A stretch of 35,238 nucleotides of DNA from Peptoniphilaceae bacterium (GCA_029983595.1 JASBZD010000005.1:1-35238), one strand, 5' to 3'. Counted from the first letter of the stretch, positions 24,676-34,389 are shown. The notes: a model not told the origin generated them from the sequence alone. Translations and numbers: made by a program.

Positions 24676-25773
24676 TTGAATTTAAATAAAAATGTATCTG
24701 TCGGATTAGCTTTAACACTAGCGATAGGTATTATTGGATTTAGAGACACAGGAATTTTCGTAAATAGTTTTAACGCTAAACTTAAAAATGGCACAGAGGT
24801 TAGTTATAACCCTAACGATAGAATTGAAATTGTTGGTGAAGGGACTAGTAAAACTACTTATGAAGTATCTCTAGATGGTATAAGATTTTATGTGCCAAAA
24901 GCAAGCCTACTTAAAGTTGATAATGGTTTAAATGGTTACAAAGTTTTAGATAATACACCACTTATCAATGAAAATGGAGATATTATAAGACTTTTATCTC
25001 TAGATGAGTATCTTACTCATGTCGATGATAGAGGTGAATTAGTATATGTTACTACTGCTGATGGAACAAATGGCTTAGTACATAAAACTGCACTTAAAGA
25101 AGATAAAGTAAGATTTATTACTGAAGGAATCGCTAAAGAAGATTTAACCTTAAATAATGGACAAACTTCTTTAAAACTTAACAAAGGTGATTCAATCGAT
25201 GTAGCATGGTTCCAAGAAGATTATTTTGTAGTTTTCGATAAAGACCAAAATAAATACAACGTACCTAAAGATAAAATAAATATTTTCGCATCTAAAGTAG
25301 ATGTTCAAGATAATGTTATCGAGCAAGCTAAAAAGTTTTCTCAATCAGTAGAAGAAGAAAGAGTAAAACAACTTTCTACTAATATTAACGCTAATTCAGC
25401 TATGGCTGATTTAGTAGTTGCAAAAGGTGAAACTTTAATAGGATCTCCTTATGTATGGGGGGCAGTTGGAAATGGTGGATATGACTGTTCAGGATTCGTT
25501 ACAGCTGCTTTATCTGCTGTAAATGTAAAATTACCTCGTACTTCAAGAGATATGTCTGTAGTTGGAGAATATGTAAACTTTGAAGATTTACAAAAAGGTG
25601 ATTTAATGTTCTTTAACAACGGAAAAGGTGGACCTGTAAATCATGTAGCATTATACGCTGGAAACGGAATCGTATTACACGCATCTCAAACTAGATCAAG
25701 AGTAGTAGCTGATTCAATAAATTCACCATATATGAAAAATAATTTCGTAAATGCTAGAAGGGTATTATATTAA
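24676..25773 (+). CDS. Secreted SH3-like / NlpC-P60 peptidoglycan hydrolase
   Basis: A 365-residue exported wall hydrolase, expected to cut the D-Glu to diamino-acid bond in stem peptides. A hydrophobic segment at about residues 7-30 serves as signal peptide or membrane anchor; I see no clear cleavage site. Residues about 35-205 are beta-rich with SH3b-like repeats (LDGIRFYVPKASLLKV, TTADGTNGLVHKTALK, KYNVPKDKINIFASK). The NlpC/P60 domain spans about 245-365 with GSPYVWGAVGNGGYDCSGF (catalytic Cys271), NHVALYAG (His323) and LHAS (His335). The start is TTG with AAAGGAG at 24661-24667. It has its own promoter and terminator. It has no coiled coil, unlike PcsB or CwlO hydrolases; the downstream ABC permease does. 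Confidence 0.93.
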   Translation: MNLNKNVSVGLALTLAIGIIGFRDTGIFVNSFNAKLKNGTEVSYNPNDRIEIVGEGTSKTTYEVSLDGIRFYVPKASLLKVDNGLNGYKVLDNTPLINENGDIIRLLSLDEYLTHVDDRGELVYVTTADGTNGLVHKTALKEDKVRFITEGIAKEDLTLNNGQTSLKLNKGDSIDVAWFQEDYFVVFDKDQNKYNVPKDKINIFASKVDVQDNVIEQAKKFSQSVEEERVKQLSTNINANSAMADLVVAKGETLIGSPYVWGAVGNGGYDCSGFVTAALSAVNVKLPRTSRDMSVVGEYVNFEDLQKGDLMFFNNGKGGPVNHVALYAGNGIVLHASQTRSRVVADSINSPYMKNNFVNARRVLY

Positions 25774-25784
25774 TTATAAATTTT

Positions 25785-25807
25785 AAAAGTCCGAAAGGGC
25801 TTTTTTT
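25785..25807 (+). terminator. Terminator after the NlpC/P60 gene
   Basis: AAAAGTCC (25785-25792), a GAAA tetraloop, and GGGCTTTT (25797-25804) form an 8-bp stem with one G-U pair, followed by more Ts. Confidence 0.88.
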
Positions 25808-25824
25808 ATTGCAAAAATAAAAAT

Positions 25825-25858
25825 ATAAGTTATTTTAATATTTGTTATAATAACTTAT
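25825..25858. promoter_or_regulatory. 10-bp inverted repeat upstream of the ABC operon, possible operator
   Basis: ATAAGTTATT (25825-25834) and AATAACTTAT (25849-25858) are perfect inverted arms with a 14-bp spacer, giving arm centres about 24 bp apart. The right arm overlaps a TATAAT (25846-25851), and other -10-like boxes follow (25863-25868, 25873-25878). There is no T-run, so it is not a terminator. A dimeric regulator site is possible, but the region is very AT-rich. Confidence 0.45.
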
Positions 25859-25889
25859 TATTTATAGTAAAATATAATAGAGGTGAGCT

Positions 25890-26591
25890 ATGAGCTTAGT
25901 AGAAATTAATAATTTAAGTAAAATTTATAAATCTGGTCATAATGAAATTGTTGCTAATTCAGATATTAGTTTTGATATAGATAAAAATACTTTTACGGTA
26001 ATAGTCGGTCCGTCAGGGGCTGGTAAGTCTACGTTATTAAATATTCTAGGTGGGATGGATACTCCTACTAGCGGAAGTATTATAGTAGATGGTAATGATA
26101 TTACTAAATATAATGAAAAAGATCTTACAACATATAGAAGAAATGATGTAGGGTTTGTTTTCCAAAATTATAACCTAGTACCTAATCTTACTGCTATAGA
26201 AAATGTAGAACTGGCTAATGAACTTTCTTCTAATCCATTAAGCGCTAAAGAGGTTTTAACTAATGTAGGTTTAATAGATAGATTAAATAATTTTCCATCT
26301 CAGCTTTCTGGTGGGGAGCAGCAGCGTACAGCTATTGCGCGTGCTATAGCAAAAAACCCCAAAATTATATTAGCTGATGAGCCTACTGGTGCACTAGATT
26401 ATCAGACAGGTAAGAATATCTTAAAACTTTTAAGAAATACTATAGAAGAATTTGGCACTACTGTAGTAGTTATTACACATAATAAGGCTATTACACCAAT
26501 GGCTGATAAAGTAATTGAAATAAATGATACTCGCGTGAGAAATATTATAGTAAATGAAAATCCGATTTCGATCGATGAAATAGAGTGGTAA
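25890..26591 (+). CDS. ABC transporter ATP-binding protein (MacB/LolD/FtsE-like)
   Basis: The cytosolic ATPase of a type VII (MacB/FtsX-fold) ABC system, 233 residues. Walker A is GPSGAGKST at 40-48, the Q-loop is FVFQNYNLVP (about 89-98), the signature LSGGEQQR is at 139-146, Walker B is LADEPTGALD at 161-170, and the H-loop is VVITHN. The LNILGGMDTPTSG stretch is typical of the MacB/LolD subfamily. GAGGTGAG lies before the ATG. The gene ends one base before its permease begins. Such ATPases drive conformational signalling across the membrane rather than classical transport in many members; which applies here depends on the permease. Confidence 0.95.
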   Translation: MSLVEINNLSKIYKSGHNEIVANSDISFDIDKNTFTVIVGPSGAGKSTLLNILGGMDTPTSGSIIVDGNDITKYNEKDLTTYRRNDVGFVFQNYNLVPNLTAIENVELANELSSNPLSAKEVLTNVGLIDRLNNFPSQLSGGEQQRTAIARAIAKNPKIILADEPTGALDYQTGKNILKLLRNTIEEFGTTVVVITHNKAITPMADKVIEINDTRVRNIIVNENPISIDEIEW

Positions 26592-26592
26592 T

Positions 26593-29500
26593 ATGAAAAC
26601 TCTTATAAAAGATGCTTTAAGAGAAATAAAATCCAATTTTAGTAGGTTTTTTGCGATTTTTGCCCTACTTTTTATTAGTATGTTTGCTTTTACGGGACTA
26701 TTTAGAACTGTATATCTATTAAGAGAAGTGCCTGAAGAGTTTTATAATAATACTAATATGCATGATGTGACGGTTGTCTCAACTCTAGGGCTTACGTCTA
26801 AGGATGAAACTATTATTGGCTCTAATGTAGATGTAGATACTTATGAGATGGAATATGACTTAGATGTTTTTTTAGATGGGACTGATGATACGATTAGATT
26901 ACAGTCTCTAACTAATGATATCTCTAGACCGTTAGTTATGAAAGGTCGAGTGCCTGATAAAAAAGATGAGATAGCACTTGATTATGACTTTTTTAAAGAA
27001 AAAGTTAAAATTGGCGATAAAGTAAAATTTAATGATGAAAATATAGATGAAAATTTAGATTTAACAGAATATATTGTCGTAGGATTTGTAAGATCACCTG
27101 ACCATTTATCTGAAAATATAACTCAGATGAGTACTAATGGATCTGGATATATTGACTCTTTTGGGTTTATTCTAAAAGATAATTTTAATTTAGATTATTA
27201 TACTAAGGCGAAAATACGAGGTGGTAACCCATTTTTGCATAACCAAGATAGCGATTATCCATTATATGTTGATAATTTAGTAGATTCATTAGATAAAAGT
27301 TTTGAAGGACGAGCTAAAGAGAGGTTAGCAGAGGTAAAGTCTGAAGGTCAAGAAAAAATATCCGAATCTGAAGGAAAAATAACTGTTGCTAAGACAGAAC
27401 TTGAAGACGCTAAAACTAAACTTAGCGATGCAGAGTCTGAATTAAAAGATGGAAAAATAGAAGTATCTGATGCTGAAAAAAAGATTAAAGATGCTGAAAA
27501 GACATTGGCATCATCTAAAGAAAGATTAGATAATGGATGGTCAGATTATAGGCGAGGATTAAAGGATTTAGAGGAAAAGGAAAAAACTGCAAGAGCTGAA
27601 ATAGCTGATGCTGAGGAAAAACTAGCTGCTAGCAGAGCCAAACTAGATAAAAATAGAGTAGAAATAGAAAATGGCTTAGCAGAGATTGAAAAAAATAGAC
27701 CTGAAATTGAGGCTGGTAAATTAAAACTAGATGAAGCAGAATCTGAACTAAATAATAAACAAAAAGAAATAGATGCATCAAGATCTGAATTAATAGCTAA
27801 AAAAGAAGAACTAAAAAAAGCAGAAGAAAATATTTCCTATCCTAGCACTGAAGAAGAAATGCAAGGCTTATCATCTGATGAAATTAATAAATTAAAGACA
27901 GAAATTAGCATGTCTGAAAAAAGATTAGATGAAGCTCAGAAATCTATAGATATCGCTAGAGAAGATATAAATAAGAATCTTTCTGAATTTAATGAAAAAT
28001 CTAGATCATTTTATGAAAATGAAAAAAGTTTAAATGAAGCAAAAGCTAAATTAGAAGAAGGACAAAGTGAGTATGATAGTGGAATTAATGAGCTAAATAA
28101 TAATAAAATAAAATTAGAAGAAGAACTAAAAGAAGGCCGTAGAAAACTTGAAAGTGCTAAATCTGAACTAGAAGATGGCGAAAGATCATATAATAATGGA
28201 ATGTCAGAACTTAGAAATTCTAAAAAAAGACTAGCACAAGCTAGAGAGGATTTAAAAAAAGGTCAGGAAGAATATCAAGAAGGATTAGAAAAATATAATA
28301 AAGAGTCTAAAGATGCAGAAAAAAAGATTTCTGAAGGTGAAGATGAGCTAAAAGATGCTAAAGATTATCTTCTTAAATTAGAGGAGCCTAGTTTATTAAT
28401 AGAATCTAGATATACAGATACCTCTTATCAGACTATCAGTGATTTTCCAAGCGGCTTAAATGTTCTATCATATGTTTTTTCATTCTTATGTCTATTAGTC
28501 TCACTTCTTTTATCTCTTACTACACTTACGCGTATGGTAGATGAAAGACGCTCAATTATAGGGACTTATAAAGGATTAGGATATAATAATAGACAGATAG
28601 CTACAAAATTCTTATTATTTGGTGGTATTTCTGGATTTTTAGGTGCAATCTTAGGAATTATTTTAGGACAAGATATTTTATCTAGAATAATTTTTGAAAT
28701 CTATATGGGCAATTTTATATTAGATGGTAAAAGCGAATATTTCTCCACTATTCTATTAGTTATAGGATTTTTTATGACGGTTATTACAACTTTATTGTCT
28801 TCTTATTTAGCGGTAAAATCACTTTTAAAAGAAAAAACTGCAGATCTTTTAAGACCTAAACCACCTGCAGAAGGATCGAGAATATTTTTAGAAAATACAG
28901 CTATTTGGTATAAATTAAATTTCTTCCAAAAAGTAACTGCTAGAAATATTTTTAGATATAAAGGCAGGATGTTTATGACTATCTTTGGTGTGGCGATATG
29001 TATGAGTATTATGATACTTGGAATTGGGATGAAGTTTGCCATAGAAAATATGACTAAATCTCAGTTTGAAGATGTGCAAAAATATGATTATATGGTTTTT
29101 ATAGATGAAGAAAACTCAGATGATTCTAAAAATTTCTTAGATAAAAATAAAGATATTGAGATTATTGCGCCAGTAAATAATAGACGTATTAAGCTTAAAT
29201 CAAAAGATAACATGACTCAAAATGTTTCTTTAGTAATAAAAACTGATGAAAATCTAGATAAGCTAGTGGGTTTAAGAGACTATGAAAGTCTTGAAGATTT
29301 AGAAATATCAGATGATGGAGTTTTAATAACTAAAAAATTATCTGATCTAACTGGAAAAAATAAAGGTTCAACTATTAATGTATTAGTAAATGGAAAAGAT
29401 GTAGAACTTAAAGTAGAAGGAGTAGTGGAAAATTATATAGATCATTATATCTACACTTCAGATAAATACTTTGAAAAATCAGCAGATTTAGATATAAAGA

Positions 29501-30042
29501 CTAATTCATTTATAATAAAACTTAATGAAGATAATTTTAATAGAGAATCATTTGAAAAATCATTAAATGATAATGAAGATATTCTAGGTTATGTAGGGAC
29601 TTATGATTTAATAGACCAGGCTGACAGATTAATCGATACTTTAAATATAATTATCATTATTATAATAGCTATTTCAATGCTATTAAGTATAGTGGTTTTA
29701 TATAATCTTACAAATATTAATATATCAGAACGAAAAAGAGAACTTTCTACAATGAAGGTACTAGGATTTTATCCTAAAGAAGTAACAGGTTATATATTTA
29801 GAGAGACTTTTATTTTAACTGCTATTGGTATTTTGGTAGGTTTAATAATTGGTAATCTAATTTTAAATTATGTTTTAACTTCGTTTGCACCAAGTATTAT
29901 GTTATTTGGGTCTTCTAATAAACCTATAACTTTTAGTATATCTAGTATTTTTATTATAATATTTTCTATTATTGTTATGATAATTATGCACAAAAAACTA
30001 AGACATATAGACCCATTAGAAGCATTAAAGGCGGTGGAATAA
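26593..30042 (+). CDS. FtsX-like ABC permease with a long extracytoplasmic coiled-coil hairpin
   Basis: An 1149-residue permease built from two FtsX modules, about 8 membrane helices. TM1 is at about residues 15-38. An extracytoplasmic region (about 40-615) follows, with a globular part (about 45-238) and then a coiled coil at about 240-597. The coiled coil is dense in Glu, Lys and Leu and broken only near 412-430 (NISYPSTEEEMQGLSSDE), giving two arms of about 170 residues each. TM2-4 lie at about 620-765 (first FtsX domain, ending in a LLRPKPP linker). TM5 is at about 795-815, a second extracytoplasmic domain at about 820-1010, and TM6-8 at about 1015-1145 with the conserved ending HIDPLEALKAVE. 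It is co-transcribed with the ATPase upstream, and overlaps the next gene by one base. Confidence 0.92.
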   Translation: MKTLIKDALREIKSNFSRFFAIFALLFISMFAFTGLFRTVYLLREVPEEFYNNTNMHDVTVVSTLGLTSKDETIIGSNVDVDTYEMEYDLDVFLDGTDDTIRLQSLTNDISRPLVMKGRVPDKKDEIALDYDFFKEKVKIGDKVKFNDENIDENLDLTEYIVVGFVRSPDHLSENITQMSTNGSGYIDSFGFILKDNFNLDYYTKAKIRGGNPFLHNQDSDYPLYVDNLVDSLDKSFEGRAKERLAEVKSEGQEKISESEGKITVAKTELEDAKTKLSDAESELKDGKIEVSDAEKKIKDAEKTLASSKERLDNGWSDYRRGLKDLEEKEKTARAEIADAEEKLAASRAKLDKNRVEIENGLAEIEKNRPEIEAGKLKLDEAESELNNKQKEIDASRSELIAKKEELKKAEENISYPSTEEEMQGLSSDEINKLKTEISMSEKRLDEAQKSIDIAREDINKNLSEFNEKSRSFYENEKSLNEAKAKLEEGQSEYDSGINELNNNKIKLEEELKEGRRKLESAKSELEDGERSYNNGMSELRNSKKRLAQAREDLKKGQEEYQEGLEKYNKESKDAEKKISEGEDELKDAKDYLLKLEEPSLLIESRYTDTSYQTISDFPSGLNVLSYVFSFLCLLVSLLLSLTTLTRMVDERRSIIGTYKGLGYNNRQIATKFLLFGGISGFLGAILGIILGQDILSRIIFEIYMGNFILDGKSEYFSTILLVIGFFMTVITTLLSSYLAVKSLLKEKTADLLRPKPPAEGSRIFLENTAIWYKLNFFQKVTARNIFRYKGRMFMTIFGVAICMSIMILGIGMKFAIENMTKSQFEDVQKYDYMVFIDEENSDDSKNFLDKNKDIEIIAPVNNRRIKLKSKDNMTQNVSLVIKTDENLDKLVGLRDYESLEDLEISDDGVLITKKLSDLTGKNKGSTINVLVNGKDVELKVEGVVENYIDHYIYTSDKYFEKSADLDIKTNSFIIKLNEDNFNRESFEKSLNDNEDILGYVGTYDLIDQADRLIDTLNIIIIIIIAISMLLSIVVLYNLTNINISERKRELSTMKVLGFYPKEVTGYIFRETFILTAIGILVGLIIGNLILNYVLTSFAPSIMLFGSSNKPITFSISSIFIIIFSIIVMIIMHKKLRHIDPLEALKAVE

Positions 30043-31280
30043 TGAATTATGATGTGGCTATTATAGGTGGAGGAGCATCTGGAATGCTAACTAGCGTATT
30101 ATTAAAGCGCGAAGCTCCTGATCTTAAAGTAGCGATTTTTGAAAGAAATGAAAGAGTAGGAAAAAAATTACTAGCTACTGGAAATGGTAGATGTAATTAT
30201 ACTAATCAACGAGTAGAAAGTTATAATTTTCACTCAGAAAATAAAGATTTCCCTATGGAAGTTTATAGTGCTTTAGATAATATAGCTACTATTAAACTTT
30301 TAAAATCTATAGGGATTTATCCTACTTTTGAATCTGATGGAAGAGTCTTCCCTCTATCCTTACAAGGTTCTAGCGTTTTAGATATTTTAAGATTTCAGAT
30401 GGAGAGACTCGGAGTAGAATTGGTTTTATCTGAAAAGATAGATAAAGTTTATAAAACTAAGAATTTTATTTTAGAGGGAACTAAAAAATATAGAGCAGAT
30501 AATGTAGTTATTTCTACTGGAGGGCTTGCTATGCCAGTTAGTGGTTCTGACGGCATAGGTTATAGAATAGCTAAAGAGTTTTCGCATAATATTATTTCTC
30601 AAACTCCTACGATAGTTCAGCTAGAATCTGATTATAAAAGACGAAAAGAACTAAAGGGCATCAGAGTAAATAGTACAGCTTATCTATATATAGATGGAAA
30701 TTTAGTAGATGAAAAATCAGCTGATATTTTATTTATGGATTATGGGCTTAGCGGACCCGCTATAATGGATTTATCTAGAGAAGCTATAAAAAACCTAGAC
30801 AATAATAAAAAAGTCGAGATAAAGGTAAATCTAATTGGTTTACCATATGAAGAAATCTATAGTATTATAAGTGAACGTACTAGGACTTTTCCGGGTATGG
30901 ATTTACGAGATTTTTTAATTGGGATAATTGATAAAAAAGCTATAAATTCTGTAATAGATGAGATAAGTAAAGATTTCTCAAGTGATTTTATTAGATCTAT
31001 AGAATATAATGAATCATTTATAGAAAAACTTTGCAATATACTATATAATTTTAATATTAATATAGTTGGTTATAAAGGCTATAAAAATGCACAAGCTACA
31101 ACTGGAGGAATAGATACTAGAGAAATCGATAGTAAAACTATGGAATCTAAGCTATGTAAGAATCTATATTTTACTGGCGAGGTAGTAGATGTCGATGGCG
31201 ACTGTGGAGGCTATAACCTTCAGTGGGCATGGTCTAGTGCCTATGTTTGTGCAAATGCAATTATAAATAAGAGAAGTTAA
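30042..31280 (+). CDS. HI0933/YhiN-family FAD-dependent oxidoreductase
   Basis: A 412-residue flavoprotein. The N-terminal dinucleotide-binding motif is VAIIGGGASGM (GGGASG at 9-14), followed by ERNERVGKKLLATGNGRCNY, the family signature. VVISTGGLAMPVSGSDGIGY lies at mid-sequence, and the C-terminal TGEVVDVDGDCGGYNLQWAW closes the FAD site. The family is annotated as BaiN-like or aminoacetone oxidase-like, and its true substrate is generally unknown. The ATG overlaps the permease stop by one base (TAATG), so it is in the same operon; ileS follows 10 bases after its stop. No functional link to the transporter can be read from sequence. Confidence 0.92.
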   Translation: MNYDVAIIGGGASGMLTSVLLKREAPDLKVAIFERNERVGKKLLATGNGRCNYTNQRVESYNFHSENKDFPMEVYSALDNIATIKLLKSIGIYPTFESDGRVFPLSLQGSSVLDILRFQMERLGVELVLSEKIDKVYKTKNFILEGTKKYRADNVVISTGGLAMPVSGSDGIGYRIAKEFSHNIISQTPTIVQLESDYKRRKELKGIRVNSTAYLYIDGNLVDEKSADILFMDYGLSGPAIMDLSREAIKNLDNNKKVEIKVNLIGLPYEEIYSIISERTRTFPGMDLRDFLIGIIDKKAINSVIDEISKDFSSDFIRSIEYNESFIEKLCNILYNFNINIVGYKGYKNAQATTGGIDTREIDSKTMESKLCKNLYFTGEVVDVDGDCGGYNLQWAWSSAYVCANAIINKRS

Positions 31281-31290
31281 GGAGAGAAAA

Positions 31291-34200
31291 TTGTTAAAAG
31301 AATTATCTAATCAAGAAGTAGATAAAAGAGAACGTGAAGTACTAGATTATTGGGAAGATATAGATCTTTTAGATTTATCAATATCTGAAAGAGAAGATGC
31401 TCCTAGTTTTGTTTTCTATGAAGGGCCACCAACAGCTAATGGCAGACCTGGAATACACCACGTTATTTCTAGAACTTTAAAAGATTCTGTAAATAGATAT
31501 AAGACAATGAAAGGCTTTAAAGTAAAACGTAAAGCTGGATGGGATACTCATGGTCTACCTGTAGAAATCGAGGTAGAAAAAAAGTTAGGTCTTAAAAATA
31601 AACAAGATATCGAGTCTTATGGAATTAAAGAATTTAATAAGATGTGTAAAGAGTCTGTTTTTGAGTATGAAAAAGACTGGAGAGAACTTACTAATAGAAT
31701 GGGTTATCTTTTAGATATGGATGATCCATATATTACTCTTGATAATAACTATATTGAGACTGAGTGGTGGATTTTAAATAATATGTTTAAAGATGGTCTA
31801 TTATATGAAGGCCATAAAATCCTGCCATACTGCCCAAGATGTGGTACTGGTCTTGCTTCTCATGAGGTAGCTCAAGGATATAAATTAGATAAAGTAGATA
31901 CAGTTTATGTAAAATTTAAACTTAAAGGTAAGGATGAGTACTTTTTAGTATGGACTACTACTCCTTGGACACTACCTTCTAACGTATTATTATCTGTAAA
32001 TCCAAATGTTACTTATGCTAAAGTAAAAAATCGTGGTGAAGTTTATATTTTAGCTAAAGATTTAATTGATGAAGTTTTACTAGATGAATATGAAATTATA
32101 GAAGAAATTAAAGGCTCAGAATTAGAGGGAGTGGAGTACGAACAGTTTTTACCATTTATAAAAAATGAAGATAGTGAAAAAACTGCTTTTATCGTTACTA
32201 CTGCTGATTATGTTACGACAGAATCTGGTACTGGTATAGTTCATACTGCGCCAGCTTTTGGGGAAGATGACTATAAAACTGGTATGAGATATAATACTCC
32301 AGTTTTTAACCCAGTTGATGAAAAGGGAAGATTTACTACTACCCCTTGGGAAGGCGAATTTGTTATGGATGCTGATCCTAGCATAATCGAGTATCTATAT
32401 TCTAAAGAAAAATTATATAGAAAACAAAAATTAGAACATAACTATCCACACTGTTGGAGATGTGATAGTCCATTAATTTATTATGCTAAACCATCGTGGT
32501 ATATAAAAGTTACATCTTATAAAGACAAGTTAATTGAAAATAATGATGGGGTAGAATGGCATCCTCCATTTGTCGGCGAAAAGAGATTTGGCGATTGGTT
32601 AGAGAATTTAAATGACTGGGCTATTTCAAGATCTAGATATTGGGGTACTCCTCTTCCAGTATGGAAATGCGATGAGTGTTCACATATAGATTCTGTAGGA
32701 TCTAGAAAAGAGCTTGTTGAGAGAGCTATAGAAGATATTGATGAATCTATAGAGCTTCATAGACCTTATGTAGATGATGTACATTTAGAATGTCCAGAAT
32801 GTCATTCTAAAATGACTCGTGAAAAAGACGTAATAGACGTTTGGTTCGATTCTGGTGCTATGCCATTTGCACAGCTTCATTATCCATTTGAAAATAAAGA
32901 AGAACTTGAAGATAGATTCCCAGCTGATTTTATCAATGAAGGAATAGACCAAACTAGAGGATGGTTTTATAGTTTATTAGCTATTTCTACGTATGTTACT
33001 GGAAAAGCTCCTTATAAAAATGTACTAGTAAATGACCTTATTTTAGACAAAGAAGGCAAAAAAATGTCTAAATCTAGAGGCAATACTGTAAATCCATTCG
33101 AATTATTTAAAAAATATGGTGCTGATGCCTTAAGGTATTATTTAGTTTATGTATCTCCACCATGGGTTCCATTAAAATTTAATGAAGAAGAAATTATTGA
33201 AGTTCAGTCTAAATTCTTTAGTACGCTTAGAAATACTTATAATTTCTTAAGTCTTTACGCCAATACTGATAATATTGATGTAAAATCTATAAATGTAGCA
33301 GATAATGATTTAGCTGAAATAGATAAATGGTTATTATCAAGATATAATAATCTAGTAAAAAAAGTTACTGAAGCTTTTGATAACCATGACCATACGACAG
33401 TAGTAAGAGAGATCCAATATTTCTTAGTTGAGGATTTTTCTAACTGGTATATAAGACGTAATAGACGAAGATTTTGGAAGACAGATGCAGATAATGATAA
33501 AATGGCTGTTTATAAAACAACTTATGACGTATTATTAGGACTAGTTAAACTAATCGCGCCAATTACACCATTTATTTCTGAAGAGATTTATAAAAATATG
33601 ACAGAAGGCACTTCAGTTCATATAGAAAAATATCCAGAAAGTGATGAGTCAAAAATTGATTTAGAGCTAGAAAATAAAATGGAAATTGTCAGAACTGTAG
33701 TAGCACTAGGACGTGCAGCGCGTGAAAGAGCTTCAATAAAGGTGCGTCAGCCTCTACCAAGTATTATAATCGATGCTTCTAATAAAGATACGATAGGTGA
33801 TTTAGAAGAGCTAATAAAAGAAGAGCTTAACGTAAAAGATGTAGTATTTTCTGAAGATATGTCAGAATATATAAACTTTACTCTAAAACCAAACTTTAAA
33901 GTAGCTGGTAAAATACTAGGAAGTAAAGTAGGAGCTTTTTCCAAATATCTAAGTAATGTCGATGAAAAAGAGTTAATTTCTGAAATCAATATGAATGAAA
34001 AAATTACTATAAACTTAGATGGGGAAGACTTTGAAGTATTAAAAGATTATCTAGATATTAGAATTGAAGCTAAAGAAGGATATGACGTAGAGCTAGAAAA
34101 TAATATTTATGTAATACTAGATACTGCTATAACAGAAGATCTAAAACGTGAAGGATATGTAAGAGAAATCATTTCTAAAGTACAACAGCTTAGAAAGCAA

Positions 34201-34389
34201 GAAGATTTTGACATACTTGACAATATAATAGTATATCTTGATTCTACGGACGAAATTAAAAATGCAGTTTTAGATATGGAAGATCACTTTAAATCTGAAG
34301 TTCTAGCTAATAATATTGAATTTAAAAATCTAGAAACTAAGTTTGATATTAATGGCGTAGAAACAGGAATAGAAGTGAAAAAAGCGTAA
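31291..34389 (+). CDS. ileS: Isoleucyl-tRNA synthetase, type 2 (eukaryote-like)
   Basis: Charges tRNA-Ile and edits mischarged Val (1032 residues). The HIGH-equivalent is GIHH at 54-57 within GPPTANGRPGIHHV; the KMSKS motif is exact at about residues 591-595. The editing-domain sequences TTPWTLPSNVLLSVNP and DYVTTESGTGIVHTAPAFGE are present. LNDWAISRSRYWGTPLPVW and FELFKKYGADALRYYLVYVS resemble the eukaryotic/archaeal-like bacterial group (IleS2). The C-terminus lacks the Cys4 zinc knuckle of common bacterial IleS, again fitting type 2. The start is TTG with TAAGGAGAG at 31278-31286. There is no T-box leader; the gene follows the flavoprotein gene after 10 bases. Type 2 enzymes are known for low mupirocin sensitivity. 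Confidence 0.96.
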   Translation: MLKELSNQEVDKREREVLDYWEDIDLLDLSISEREDAPSFVFYEGPPTANGRPGIHHVISRTLKDSVNRYKTMKGFKVKRKAGWDTHGLPVEIEVEKKLGLKNKQDIESYGIKEFNKMCKESVFEYEKDWRELTNRMGYLLDMDDPYITLDNNYIETEWWILNNMFKDGLLYEGHKILPYCPRCGTGLASHEVAQGYKLDKVDTVYVKFKLKGKDEYFLVWTTTPWTLPSNVLLSVNPNVTYAKVKNRGEVYILAKDLIDEVLLDEYEIIEEIKGSELEGVEYEQFLPFIKNEDSEKTAFIVTTADYVTTESGTGIVHTAPAFGEDDYKTGMRYNTPVFNPVDEKGRFTTTPWEGEFVMDADPSIIEYLYSKEKLYRKQKLEHNYPHCWRCDSPLIYYAKPSWYIKVTSYKDKLIENNDGVEWHPPFVGEKRFGDWLENLNDWAISRSRYWGTPLPVWKCDECSHIDSVGSRKELVERAIEDIDESIELHRPYVDDVHLECPECHSKMTREKDVIDVWFDSGAMPFAQLHYPFENKEELEDRFPADFINEGIDQTRGWFYSLLAISTYVTGKAPYKNVLVNDLILDKEGKKMSKSRGNTVNPFELFKKYGADALRYYLVYVSPPWVPLKFNEEEIIEVQSKFFSTLRNTYNFLSLYANTDNIDVKSINVADNDLAEIDKWLLSRYNNLVKKVTEAFDNHDHTTVVREIQYFLVEDFSNWYIRRNRRRFWKTDADNDKMAVYKTTYDVLLGLVKLIAPITPFISEEIYKNMTEGTSVHIEKYPESDESKIDLELENKMEIVRTVVALGRAARERASIKVRQPLPSIIIDASNKDTIGDLEELIKEELNVKDVVFSEDMSEYINFTLKPNFKVAGKILGSKVGAFSKYLSNVDEKELISEINMNEKITINLDGEDFEVLKDYLDIRIEAKEGYDVELENNIYVILDTAITEDLKREGYVREIISKVQQLRKQEDFDILDNIIVYLDSTDEIKNAVLDMEDHFKSEVLANNIEFKNLETKFDINGVETGIEVKKA

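Noticed and set aside
31260..31290. T-box leader before ileS
   Set aside because: Only 10 bases separate ileS from the previous stop codon, too little for any riboswitch.
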